Shown here: positions 54,140 through 61,902 of the stretch, piece by piece
Layout of the letters: each line of letters begins with the position of its first letter
How positions within the stretch are numbered: position 1 is the stretch's first letter
Assembly: GCA_963731285.1 (NCBI GenBank)
Contig: CAVSUR010000001.1
Location: forward strand, 806,001-870,000
DNA from: CAVSUR01 sp963731285
GTDB lineage: Bacteria; Actinomycetota; Actinomycetes; Streptosporangiales; Streptosporangiaceae
Length of the DNA: 64,000 bases
Direction of reading: 5' to 3'
The notes under the pieces: generated by a model
The model's input: only the letters and a program-made list of their open reading frames with translations
Told to the model about the DNA's origin: nothing
Database searches by the model: none
Program-made: the position numbers and the translations under genes

Positions 54140-54994
54140 CTAGGCTGCGACGAGCAGGATGCCGATCGCGGCGAGCCCGAGGCCGGTCCGCTGCACCCAG
54201 CGCAGCCTCTCGCCGAGCACCACCCGGGCCAGCAGCACGGTGACTGCGGGGTAGAGCGAGGCCAGCACGACGGCCAGGCCGAACATGCCGGTCCTGGTGG
54301 CCGCCACGTAGCAGATGTTCGCGACGACATCGATTGCGCCCGCGGCCGCCGCCGCCAGCAGCAGCCGGACGCTCGCGCCGCGCGGCAGCAGGCCGCGCCG
54401 CAGCACGGCCGCGGCGATCAGGACGACCGCCAGCTCGCCAATCCGTCCGGCCGCCACGGGCCAGAGCTCGCCGGACTGCCCGGCGTTGCGGATGAGCAGG
54501 AAGAACAGGCCGAACAAGGCGCCCGATACCGTGCCGTAGGCGATGGCCCGGCCACGCCCCGGCCGGCCAGGGCGGGACGCCGCGCTGGTGGCGCCACCCG
54601 AGCTGGCCAGCACAATCGCGACCAGGCAGAGCAGCGCGCCCGCGTAGACGCCGGGTCCGGGCCGCTCACCGCCGGCCAGCGCTACCGCGACCGGCAGGAC
54701 CGTGGACACCAGCCCGGCTACCGGCGCGACCACGCTCATCGGCCCGGCCGCCAGCCCGACGTAGAAGATGATCAGGCCGAGGCCGCCGATCAGGCCGGCG
54801 CTGATCCCCCAGGCCAGGCCCGCCGGGCTGGCAGGGCCTGGTGACAACACTGCGGCGGCGAGCGCGACGATCACTCCGGCCGTATCGGCCAGCATGAGCA
54901 CCGCCAGCACGGGCACCCTGCGGGTCGCCATGCCGCCGAGGAAGTCGCCGCTGCCGTAGAGCACGGCGGCGGCCAGCCCGAGGAAGATCACCAT
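54140..54994 (-). CDS. EamA/DMT family transporter
   Basis: About 284 residues with ten membrane helices in two EamA repeats: VIFLGLAAAVLYGSGDFLGG, then LIIFYVGLAAGPMSVVAPVA in the first half, and YGTVSGALFGLFFLLIRNAG, VANICYVAATRTGMFGLAVV and VLASLYPAVTVLLARVVLGE in the second. The conserved EamA end (LYPAVTVLLA, VLGERLRWVQRTGL) supports export of small metabolites. Start ATG at 54994; a longer in-frame extension upstream is antisense to the CGNR gene. Confidence 0.9.
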   Translation of the reverse strand: MVIFLGLAAAVLYGSGDFLGGMATRRVPVLAVLMLADTAGVIVALAAAVLSPGPASPAGLAWGISAGLIGGLGLIIFYVGLAAGPMSVVAPVAGLVSTVLPVAVALAGGERPGPGVYAGALLCLVAIVLASSGGATSAASRPGRPGRGRAIAYGTVSGALFGLFFLLIRNAGQSGELWPVAAGRIGELAVVLIAAAVLRRGLLPRGASVRLLLAAAAAGAIDVVANICYVAATRTGMFGLAVVLASLYPAVTVLLARVVLGERLRWVQRTGLGLAAIGILLVAA

Positions 54995-55052
54995 GACCTG
55001 CGCCTCCGATCGGCCCCGGCCACCTGCGCCAGCAGCCCTCCGTCTCATGATG

Positions 55053-55067
55053 ACTAGTAAAACTAGT
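55053..55067. promoter_or_regulatory. inverted repeat between EamA and CGNR genes
   Basis: ACTAGT, AAA, ACTAGT forms a hexamer repeat in which each arm is itself palindromic. It lies in the 114-base divergent gap, about 60 bases from the EamA start and 42 bases from the CGNR start, and is a plausible CGNR operator. Confidence 0.55.
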
Positions 55068-55108
55068 TTAGAAGTCACTTCGAGACCAGTCAAATGGTTT
55101 AGGCGGTC

Positions 55109-55705
55109 ATGTCTGATAGGCTGCGGGGCATGACCATGCCGTCGTGGGTGCCAGGCGAGGAGATCAAGCCGGCCCCGATGCCGCTGCTGCTTGTGCAGTC
55201 GTTCGTCAATACCTGGGACGGTGACCACGGCTCTGACCTGCTGCTGGATCCCGCGGCCGCCCGCGGCTGGCTGGCCGAGACTGGCCTGTGGGCAGCTGAC
55301 CGCGCGCCGGAGCCGGCCGAGCTGCACCTCGCCCGCGGCGTGCGCGAGGGCATCCGGGCAATGCTCGCGGCCAACAGCGGCGGCCCCCCGCCTGCCCCCC
55401 GCGAACTGCAGCCCCTGCAGGCCGTCGCGCAAGCCTCCCGCCCCTGCTTGCAGGTCGCGCCGGGCGGCCAGATCAGCCTCGGCCCGGAGCCTGCCGACCG
55501 GCCAGACGCGGGCCTGCTCGCCCTGCTGCTGGTGATCCGCGACGCGCAGCGTGAAGGCACCTGGCAGCGGCTCAAGGCCTGCGGCAACCCGGACTGCCGG
55601 TGGGCTTTCTACGACCGCTCCCATAGCCGGGCAGGCGCCTGGTGCGACATGGCCACCTGCGGCAACCGCATCAAGAACCGCAGGCTCAGGCAGCGGCAGC
55701 GATGA
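55109..55705 (+). CDS. CGNR zinc-finger (ABATE) transcription factor
   Basis: About 198 residues. The N-terminal ABATE-like ligand domain includes LLLVQSFVNTWDGDHGSDLL and GLWAADRAPEPAELHLARG. The C-terminal zinc finger is ACGNPDCRWAFYDRSHSRAG then WCDMATCGNRIKNRR, the CGNR signature. It is divergent from the EamA transporter and probably controls it. The start may be at 55109 or at ATGs 7 and 9 codons later. Confidence 0.9.
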   Translation: MSDRLRGMTMPSWVPGEEIKPAPMPLLLVQSFVNTWDGDHGSDLLLDPAAARGWLAETGLWAADRAPEPAELHLARGVREGIRAMLAANSGGPPPAPRELQPLQAVAQASRPCLQVAPGGQISLGPEPADRPDAGLLALLLVIRDAQREGTWQRLKACGNPDCRWAFYDRSHSRAGAWCDMATCGNRIKNRRLRQRQR

Positions 55706-55902
55706 CCGGCTGCCTACAGCACGATCATCGGAGGGCAGGGTCAGGCTGGCGCAGGTCACCCGAATCCGCCAGCTGACCGGGGATAGGCACGGCCCAGGCG
55801 GGTAGCCGGGGCGGCGCCTGAGGAGCAGCCAGAGGGCGGTGACTAGCGTTCGGCGCCGCGGCAACGTTACTGCCGATGTGACTAAGGACTGGGGTACGCA
55901 GC
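55706..55902. other. intergenic stretch, no gene seen
   Basis: This gap between the CGNR and DUF2243 genes shows no supported frame or clear hairpin. The last 40 bases (GCAACGTTACTGCC) may hold the promoter for the DUF2243-CtaG pair. Confidence 0.35.
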
Positions 55903-56413
55903 GTGGCACCTTCCGGCAGTGACCGTCCGGCCGGGGCGGCGGGCGAGCAGAAGCGCGTCATCTGGTCCGGCATCCTGGCCGGCATCGGCCTGGCCGCCTT
56001 TATCGACGAGACCGTATTTCACCAGCTGCTGCACTGGCACCACTTCTACGACAAGTCCACCCCGGCCGCCGGCCTGGTGTCCGACGGGCTCTTCCACGCC
56101 TTCGGGGTTCACCGCGATGGTCGTGGGTTTGTTCCTGCTGGCCGACTCGCTGCGCCGGGGCAGCTTCATTCCGAAACGATGGTGGGCCGCGCTGCTGCTG
56201 GGCTGGGGCGGCTTCCGGCTCTACGACGGCATCGTGCAGCACAAGCTCCTCAAGCTGCATCAGATCCGGTACCACGTGACCTTGTGGCCCTACGACCTGA
56301 CCTGGAACGGCATCGCTGTCGTCATGATCATTACAGGAATCTTCCTCACCCGGGGCCGGGCGGGAGCGGCCACGTCCGGTATCTTCCGCACTGGTGACGG
56401 CGCGTCCCGCTGA
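55903..56413 (+). CDS. DUF2243 membrane protein (one frameshift)
   Basis: About 170 residues once joined. IWSGILAGIGLAAFIDETVF and FHQLLHWHHFYDKSTPAAGL are the DUF2243 start with conserved His residues. An extra G near 56107 (TTCGGGGTTCACC for TTCGGGTTCACC) breaks the frame; then FTAMVVGLFLLADSLRRGSF, GWGGFRLYDGIVQHKLLKLH and WNGIAVVMIITGIFLTR continue. The family often neighbours CtaG-type oxidase assembly proteins, as here (three-base gap). Confidence 0.85.
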
Positions 56414-56416
56414 GCC

Positions 56417-57352
56417 ATGCTCGAGCTGATCCCCCTGGCCCTGACGCTGCTCACCCTCGCCGGGTACGGCGCGGCGCTGGCCCGGCTGCGCCGGCGTGGC
56501 GACCGGTGGCCGGCTAGCCGGACCGCTTGCCTGGTCGCTGGCTCACTGTGCGTGGCTGCTGCGGTCCTGCCGCCGATCACCAGTCACGACGGATCCTTTC
56601 CTGTCCATGTGGCCCAGCACCTGCTGCTGGGCATGACCGGCCCGGCGTTCCTGGCGTTGTCCGCGCCCGGCATCATCGCCCTTCGCACGCTGCCGCGCAG
56701 GCCGCGCCGTATCCTGCTGCGGCTCCTGCACAGCCGCCCGGCCGCAGTCCTGTCCGCGCCGGCCACGGCGGTCCTCCTGGCCTCCGGCGGTCTTTATGCC
56801 CTGTACCTGACCGGCCTGTACGGCGCCGCTGAACGCAACGATCTCGTCCACGCCGCCGTGCACCTGCACATGTTCCTGGCCGGCTGCCTGCTGAGCTGGG
56901 CCGTCATCGGCGTTGATCCCGTCCGGCGCCGTACCGGCCTGAAGATAAGGCTTGCCGCGCTGGTCATCAGCGCCGCAGGGCGCGACACCCTGGCTAAGCT
57001 CATGTACGCCCATGACCTGCCGGCCGGCGGCGGACCCATCACTGCCCGTCATGCCGGCGCCGAGTTGATGTACTACGGCGGCACGATCATCGGTCTCGCG
57101 CTCGCCATCATCGTGATGGCCCAGTGGTACCAGCTGACCGGCCGCGAACTGGCACGCACTGCGCGCCGATCAGCGGCGCAGCGCCCGCTGGTAGGTGCTT
57201 TCGACGAGCTGGGTCAGCGCGCCGGGCACCTGCAGCTCGCCTGCGAGTGTGACCAGCGTCCGCAGCTCCTCACAGCACCGGTCCAGGCCGGAGGATGTCA
57301 GGTAATCGCTGTTGAAAAGCGCCGCGAGATCGTGGCGGACGAAGGCGCTTGA
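56417..57352 (+). CDS. ctaG: CtaG-type cytochrome c oxidase assembly protein
   Basis: About 311 residues, of which about 255 match caa3_CtaG: FPVHVAQHLLLGMTGPAFLA, AVLLASGGLYALYLTGLYG, VHAAVHLHMFLAGCLLSWAV and ELMYYGGTIIGLALAIIVMA with metal-ligand His residues. The family usually ends soon after AQWYQLTGRELARTARR. Here the frame runs 60 further residues into the antisense of the next pseudogene, so the natural stop may have been lost or shifted. Confidence 0.85.
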   Translation: MLELIPLALTLLTLAGYGAALARLRRRGDRWPASRTACLVAGSLCVAAAVLPPITSHDGSFPVHVAQHLLLGMTGPAFLALSAPGIIALRTLPRRPRRILLRLLHSRPAAVLSAPATAVLLASGGLYALYLTGLYGAAERNDLVHAAVHLHMFLAGCLLSWAVIGVDPVRRRTGLKIRLAALVISAAGRDTLAKLMYAHDLPAGGGPITARHAGAELMYYGGTIIGLALAIIVMAQWYQLTGRELARTARRSAAQRPLVGAFDELGQRAGHLQLACECDQRPQLLTAPVQAGGCQVIAVEKRREIVADEGA

Positions 57353-57741
57353 TGCGGCACTCTGGCCGAGAGCCCGGCGGAGCATGCCCAGCTCTATCCC
57401 GGCCCGGCGGCCGGTGAGCGCGGCATCGGCCAGCTCCCGCCCCACTGCGGGCGCGTTGGTGGACATATTGATCCAGGTGGCCTGCAAGGGCATCGCGGCC
57501 AGCGCGCCATGTGGCCCCGTCATGCGCCTGTTACCTCGCGCGGCCGGGCAGCACCGTGATGACGATGTCGGCGCCCGAGGCGGCTTCGGCGGGTGCCGCG
57601 CCATTGCGCTCCGCACTGCGTCACCGCCGCCTGCAGTTGGGGGCGCGCGTCAGCCGCAGCGACCTGGTGACCGCCGGCCACCAGGTTCGCGCACGTGGAC
57701 AGGCCCATCCGGCCGGTGCCGATGAAGCCGATAACCGCCAC
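57170..57741 (-). pseudogene. decayed 3-hydroxyisobutyrate-dehydrogenase-like gene
   Basis: The N-terminal Rossmann start VIGFIGTGRMGLSTCANLVA is in one frame (57741 leftward). After at least two shifts, TGPHGALAAMPLQATWINMS and TNAPAVGRELADAAL appear, then jump straight to the C-terminal LTGRRAGIELGMLRRALGQS and AASSAFVRHDLAALFNSDYL. About 100 residues of the middle, including the catalytic Lys helix, are missing. Total length is 190 codons against about 290 normally. The in-frame internal loss plus frameshifts points to a real pseudogene. Confidence 0.8.
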
Positions 57742-57813
57742 CTGAGGACCCCATCGGGCAGCTTGCCCGGCTGACCCTAACCGGAGGCAGCGAGCGCTAC
57801 CGGGGAAGCCAGA

Positions 57814-57930
57814 TCAATGCTTCGCGGCATTCTTGGCTTTCTTCCCCTTGTGCTTGGCCTTGCCGGCGTCTTTCTTGGCCGTGCCCTTGGCCGACTTAGC
57901 CTTGTTCTTAGCCTTCTTGCCCAGGCCCAT
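57814..57930 (-). CDS. 38-residue Lys/Ala-rich peptide, CsbD-like
   Basis: The peptide starts MGLGKKAKNKAKSAKGTAKK and is almost half Lys with Ala and Gly, resembling the opening of CsbD-type stress proteins but much shorter. A clear GGGAGAG ribosome binding site lies just before the ATG. It should be a soluble, strongly basic, nucleic-acid- or membrane-binding peptide. A longer frame upstream has no site. Confidence 0.55.
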   Translation of the reverse strand: MGLGKKAKNKAKSAKGTAKKDAGKAKHKGKKAKNAAKH

Positions 57931-58141
57931 GACCCACTCTCCCTTGTCTCCCGCGCTGCCCTGCCGGCCGCGTGCCCAGCGGAGCGGCCGGGACACGGCG
58001 CTCCGATGGCTGCCAGGTTCCACGCTGGATGACGCTCAAACCTTCCGGATCGGCGGGGCCGGCGACTCCGGGCGTCCCGCCGACCGGATCCACGATGATC
58101 GCCTGGTGCCGGACGTCCCGGAGCGATGGCGAGAATGGCCG
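57931..58141. other. intergenic stretch, no gene seen
   Basis: No frame with family resemblance is seen between the basic peptide and the luciferase-like remnant. The small peptide promoter should be here. Confidence 0.3.
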
Positions 58142-58423
58142 TCATCGGCGTGCTTCCGCTAGGTCGGCCAGAACCTCCGCGCTCTGCGCGAAGAACTGCT
58201 CGCGATCGCTGGCCGGTATCAGGCAGACGCCGTCGGCCCCGGCGGCGTGCAGCGCGCTGATGCGCGCCGTGCAGTGACGGGGCGTCCCGCAGACGGTCAG
58301 CCTGTCCACCCAGTCATCGTCCAGAGCGACGGGCTGTGCGGCCTTGGCGTTGTCACGTACCGGGCTGGGCAGCTCGCCGGCGAAGTCAGCCCGGTAAGAT
58401 GGGCCTCTAAACCGCCGCGCCAT
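58142..58423 (-). pseudogene. C-terminal fragment of an LLM-class flavin oxidoreductase
   Basis: About 93 residues ending DDDWVDRLTVCGTPRHCTAR, ISALHAAGADGVCLIPASDR and LADLAEARR, the usual C-terminus of F420/FMN luciferase-like monooxygenases. The remaining roughly 230 upstream residues of the family are absent; the region before it is low complexity. It is most simply a 5'-truncated remnant. Confidence 0.65.
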
Positions 58424-58516
58424 CTCCGGCCGTGTCGAGGGCCTCGGCCTGGGCGCGGCAGCTACCTGCCCAGGCCGTTTCGAAGCTGGTTGAGCCCGGC
58501 GGGCTGACCGGATAGC

Positions 58517-59446
58517 GTGCGGGTCATGGCCTGGGACTGGGCGGCCCTGTCGTACGGGCAGTGGCGCGCGAGCTGCGACACGCTGCACGCGCACACCCAG
58601 GTGCTGGGCAAGCTGGCGGCCAGGCTGGCCGCGCCTGAGCCGCAGTTGCAGCACGCGGCGCTGCGGCTGACCGCGCGGGGATGGGAGACGGCCGTGCTGC
58701 CCGCCCCCGATGGGTCGGGATCGCTGGTCGTCGCGCTCGACTTGCGGGTCCACGAGGCGCTGATCGAGCACAGCAGCGGCCGGGCTGAACGTGTCCCGCT
58801 GACCCCTGACCGGGCGGTCGGAGCGGTGACGCGGGAGGTGCTAGCCGCGGTGCGCAGCGTGGCCGGGCCGGTGGAGATCGATCCGGCGCCGCAGGAGGTC
58901 CCCTGGAGCGTGCCGCTCGACGAAGACGACGAGCACGCACAGTACGACCGCGGCCAGGTCGGCCGCTATTTCGCCGCGGCCACTCAGGCCGCGCTGGTGC
59001 TCGCAGCGTTCCGGGCGCCTTACCGCGGGCGCTCGACGCCGGTCAACGCCTGGTGGGGCTCGTTCGATCTGGCGGTGAGCCTGTTCTCCGGATTGCCGGC
59101 CGACCCGCCTTCCGCCGACTTCATCATGCGCAACGCCATGGATGCGCAAGAGGTCGCCGTTGGCTGGTGGCCCGGTGATGCGCGCTACGGCCAGGCGGCG
59201 TTCTACGCCTACGTCCACCCCGCTCCGGCAGGCTTCGCCCGCGCGGCCCTGTCCCCTCCGGCTGCCCATTGGGACGAGGCCCTGGGCGAGTACGTCCTGG
59301 ACTGGGACGACGTGCGCGCGAGCCCGGATCCGCGGGGGTCCGCTTTGGAGTTCGCCCGGTCGGCGTTCCGGCACGCCTGCACCGTCTGCGGCTGGGATCC
59401 GGGCCTGGCCGCGAGTGCCGACGGGAGGCCGCCGCCTGTCACGTGA
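58517..59446 (+). CDS. DUF5996 family protein
   Basis: About 309 residues. Family features include the N-terminal LHAHTQVLGKLAARLAAPEP, LRLTARGWETAVLPAPDGSG, then YDRGQVGRYFAAATQAALVL, VNAWWGSFDLAVSLFSGLPA, EVAVGWWPGDARYGQAAFYA and HWDEALGEYVLDWDDVRASP. DUF5996 is widespread in actinomycetes with no known function. The C-terminal Cys pair is ACTVCGW. An ATG at 58526 gives the likely start MAWDWAAL; the GTG at 58517 is an alternative. Confidence 0.85.
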   Translation: MRVMAWDWAALSYGQWRASCDTLHAHTQVLGKLAARLAAPEPQLQHAALRLTARGWETAVLPAPDGSGSLVVALDLRVHEALIEHSSGRAERVPLTPDRAVGAVTREVLAAVRSVAGPVEIDPAPQEVPWSVPLDEDDEHAQYDRGQVGRYFAAATQAALVLAAFRAPYRGRSTPVNAWWGSFDLAVSLFSGLPADPPSADFIMRNAMDAQEVAVGWWPGDARYGQAAFYAYVHPAPAGFARAALSPPAAHWDEALGEYVLDWDDVRASPDPRGSALEFARSAFRHACTVCGWDPGLAASADGRPPPVT

Positions 59447-59460
59447 GAGAGGCGGGAGGC

Positions 59461-59846
59461 CGTCCTGGCAGCGGCAGCGAGCGAGCATGGCGACACACGA
59501 TCTTCTCGTGGCGCACCAGGTCCGGCTCGCGCAGAGCGACGGTGGCATCCGCGGCGGGAGCACCGACGCAGACGATGGTCCCCGCGTGGCATCGAACGTG
59601 ATCTCGACGCAGGAGACGCCTCCGTCAGCGAGGGCGCGGCAGTCGGTCATGACCCGATCTTTGTACTTGAGGGAGCGCTGACGGGCGAACACGCCATCGA
59701 ACGTGACGATTACCAGCGCGGCATCGCAGAGCACGGCGCGAACCTGATCAACCAGCGCTGGCAAGCCCAGATGGCCCGCTTCACCGAGGTCGCGCATGAC
59801 TACAGCGGCGCTTCCTCCGATCGGCTTCCCCTGATCTCCGAGCTGG
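59461..59846. other. gene-remnant stretch (sugar-catabolism-like pieces)
   Basis: No intact gene is present, but short pieces look familiar. On the minus strand at about 59585-59650, CRALADGGVSCVEITF resembles the start of KDPG-type aldolases. On the plus strand, ending at about 59848, NLINQRWQAQMARF resembles the end of L-rhamnose/L-fucose mutarotases. Both are too short to be certain. With the truncated aldo/keto reductase that follows, they suggest a decayed deoxysugar locus. Confidence 0.3.
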
Positions 59847-59847
59847 G

Positions 59848-60117
59848 ATGACGGCGCCCCAGGCGGACCCGCTGGGACTCGGCACGGCGCCCCTTGCTGG
59901 CCTGTTCCGGCCCACGGATGAGGCCGATGCCCGTGCCGCTTTCGATCGCGCCTGGTCGCTCGGGATCCGCCACTTCGACACTGCCCCGCTGTATGGATCC
60001 GGACTGGCGGAACTCCGCCTCGGCGAAGCGCTACGAGATCGCCCGCGGGACCAGTTCACCATCTCGACGAAGGTCGGGCGGCTCCGCTCACCATGCGCCA
60101 TGCCGGGCTGCCACTAA
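59848..60117 (+). pseudogene. truncated aldo/keto reductase
   Basis: About 89 residues of an aldo/keto reductase start: LGLGTAPLAGLFRPTDEADA, LGIRHFDTAPLYGSGLAELR with the catalytic Asp and Tyr, and FTISTKVGRL with the Lys. It then runs into unrelated sequence and stops at 60117, whereas the family is about 320 residues. The closest group is the L-fucose dehydrogenase/pyridoxal dehydrogenase type. It cannot form the barrel and is a remnant. Confidence 0.75.
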
Positions 60118-60237
60118 AATCAGCTGGGCGATCGACCCGAAAGCGCCAGCTCCCGGCCGGGGGCCGGAACCGGGTCGCGGAAGCCGACGGTCGCGAGGCC
60201 GACGTGCCAGTGCATGCCGCTGAGCACCGGGGATGGT

Positions 60238-60267
60238 CGGAGCCGGGGGCTGGTGCCCCCGGCTCCG
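60238..60267. terminator. strong hairpin after lactonase-family gene
   Basis: A perfect 13-bp stem, CGGAGCCGGGGGC with GCCCCCGGCTCCG, encloses TGGT, starting 15 bases beyond the lactonase-family stop on the minus strand. It is the best-formed terminator in the window. Confidence 0.8.
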
Positions 60268-60282
60268 CGTCTGGATAGTGGG

Positions 60283-61452
60283 CTAGTTGACGACGATGCC
60301 TGCGGGGGCGGCGCCCGCGGGCAGCGGGGTCGGGGAGCTGGGCAGCTCGGTCAGGTGGCCGCCGTGGACGGCGAACGCGCCGACGGCGCCGATCTTGCTT
60401 TCGTCGACGAACAGGTAGCGGCCGCCGGGGCTCAGCCGGGCGTCGACTGCGCCGACGCCGCCGGTGGCGCCGACGGGCGTGCTGCCCAGCAGCGTCAGCG
60501 CGCCGCCGGGGGCGATCGCGTAGCGGGAGATGGTGCCGGATCCGGTGTTCACGGTGAACAGGAACCGGCCGTTATGGGTGATCTCCACCCAGCACGGCGC
60601 CGTCTGGAGATCGGCGAACGGGGAGGACCCGATCGACGAGAGCGTTCCGCTGGCGGAGTCGCGGAACGCCGAGATCGTGCCGGTGCCGGTGTTATGGGCG
60701 TTGGACACAAACAGCTGGCTCGGGTTTGTGGGGCGGAACTCGCTGCCGAACGGGCCAAGGCCCTGCGCGGGAAAGGGCGATCCGGGGGCAGCGGTCAGGC
60801 GGCCGCCGCGGCCGACGGTGAAGCTGTCGATCTGGGAGGTCCCGACGCGGGTCCCGGCGAGCTTGGTGCCAGTGCTGTTGAACAGCACGTCGCCGGGCTG
60901 CGCGCCGTCGGGCAGCGCGACAGTCGAGCGGGCGGCCGGCTTCAGGCGGCCGTGGCGGCTAAGCCGGAAGCCGGTGTAGTTGCTGCCGCCGTTACCGGAG
61001 TTGGCCACATATACCAGGTCACCATGGACCGCGACGCTGACAGGCAGGACGCCGCGCGAGGAGACGACGCCACCGGGCACCAGCTTGAGTGAGCCGCCGC
61101 GGGTGATCCGCAGCACCGAGATCTGATTGCTGCCGGCATCGACGGCGATCAGGAACCGGCCGCCCGCCGAGATCTGCAGCGCACCCTGCGATGCGAGCCC
61201 CGCCCCGGTCCCGGCGCCACCAGCGGTGAACGGGGAGCCGGCCTGGGGGGTCAGCGTTCCGTCCGCATGACGGTCAAACGCCCCGATCGTGTTCGTGCCG
61301 GCGGTGTTGTCATTGACGTAGACGTGCCCCACGACCCGGGACGTCCCGGTCGAGGCGGACGCCGACGCCGGGATGGCCACAGCCGCCGCCGCAGCTGCCG
61401 CGGCGAGGCCGAGCACTACCAGGCCCGGCCTCCTGCCTGACACAAATCGCAT
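60283..61452 (-). CDS. secreted lactonase-family seven-bladed beta-propeller
   Basis: About 389 residues. Signal peptide: VVLGLAAAAAAAAVAIPASA. The rest repeats propeller blades such as HVYVNDNTAGTNTIGAFDRH, LQISAGGRFLIAVDAGSNQI, VAVHGDLVYVANSGNGGSNY and RLSPGGRYLFVDESKIGAVG, typical of the 6-phosphogluconolactonase-like (lactonase, Pfam 10282) group. Being exported, it is unlikely to serve the pentose pathway. ATG at 61452 is set by AAAGGAGAAG; an upstream ATG lacks one. Confidence 0.85.
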   Translation of the reverse strand: MRFVSGRRPGLVVLGLAAAAAAAAVAIPASASASTGTSRVVGHVYVNDNTAGTNTIGAFDRHADGTLTPQAGSPFTAGGAGTGAGLASQGALQISAGGRFLIAVDAGSNQISVLRITRGGSLKLVPGGVVSSRGVLPVSVAVHGDLVYVANSGNGGSNYTGFRLSRHGRLKPAARSTVALPDGAQPGDVLFNSTGTKLAGTRVGTSQIDSFTVGRGGRLTAAPGSPFPAQGLGPFGSEFRPTNPSQLFVSNAHNTGTGTISAFRDSASGTLSSIGSSPFADLQTAPCWVEITHNGRFLFTVNTGSGTISRYAIAPGGALTLLGSTPVGATGGVGAVDARLSPGGRYLFVDESKIGAVGAFAVHGGHLTELPSSPTPLPAGAAPAGIVVN

Positions 61453-61902
61453 TGCTTCTCCTTTGGCATTTTTGGCACGTACGGGACCGCACGGGCGAGT
61501 GTTCCTGCCGGATCGCATGAGCTCTCCTTATCTGCGGGGCTGACCGGATCGGCCGCGGCGCCCTCGGCGCGGCCGATGCTTCCGCCGGACCGGGCCAGCA
61601 GAGACCAGCCCGGCGGGCCGGCGGAATGATGAGCCGACGGCCGGCGGTTTGAATTCGATCCATTAGATGTTCGTCACCGAGATCGCGGCGTATTGGGCGG
61701 GCGCTGCCGCAGCGCCACCGTGCGCAGCCGGGATTGGAGCACCGTCCGCTGGCCTTCCGTGGTGGCCGCACTGATCAGAAACCAGCCCCCGGCACCGTTT
61801 CCGGCCGGCGAGTGTTAGCGCTGGAGTGCTGCCGCTGCTGGCGGAGGTGTCAGAGCCCGAACGAGCGGAGAGGTCACCTTGTCCCAGTCAAAGGAGGAAT
61901 CG
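61453..61902. other. 450-base divergent intergenic region
   Basis: No gene is called. It contains an inverted repeat, ATCGGCCGCG (61548-61557) with CGCGGCCGAT (61568-61577), about 100 bases upstream of the lactonase-family start, which could be a leader hairpin or the end of an older transcript. The right end carries AAAGGAGG, the ribosome binding site for the MFS gene. Confidence 0.4.
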
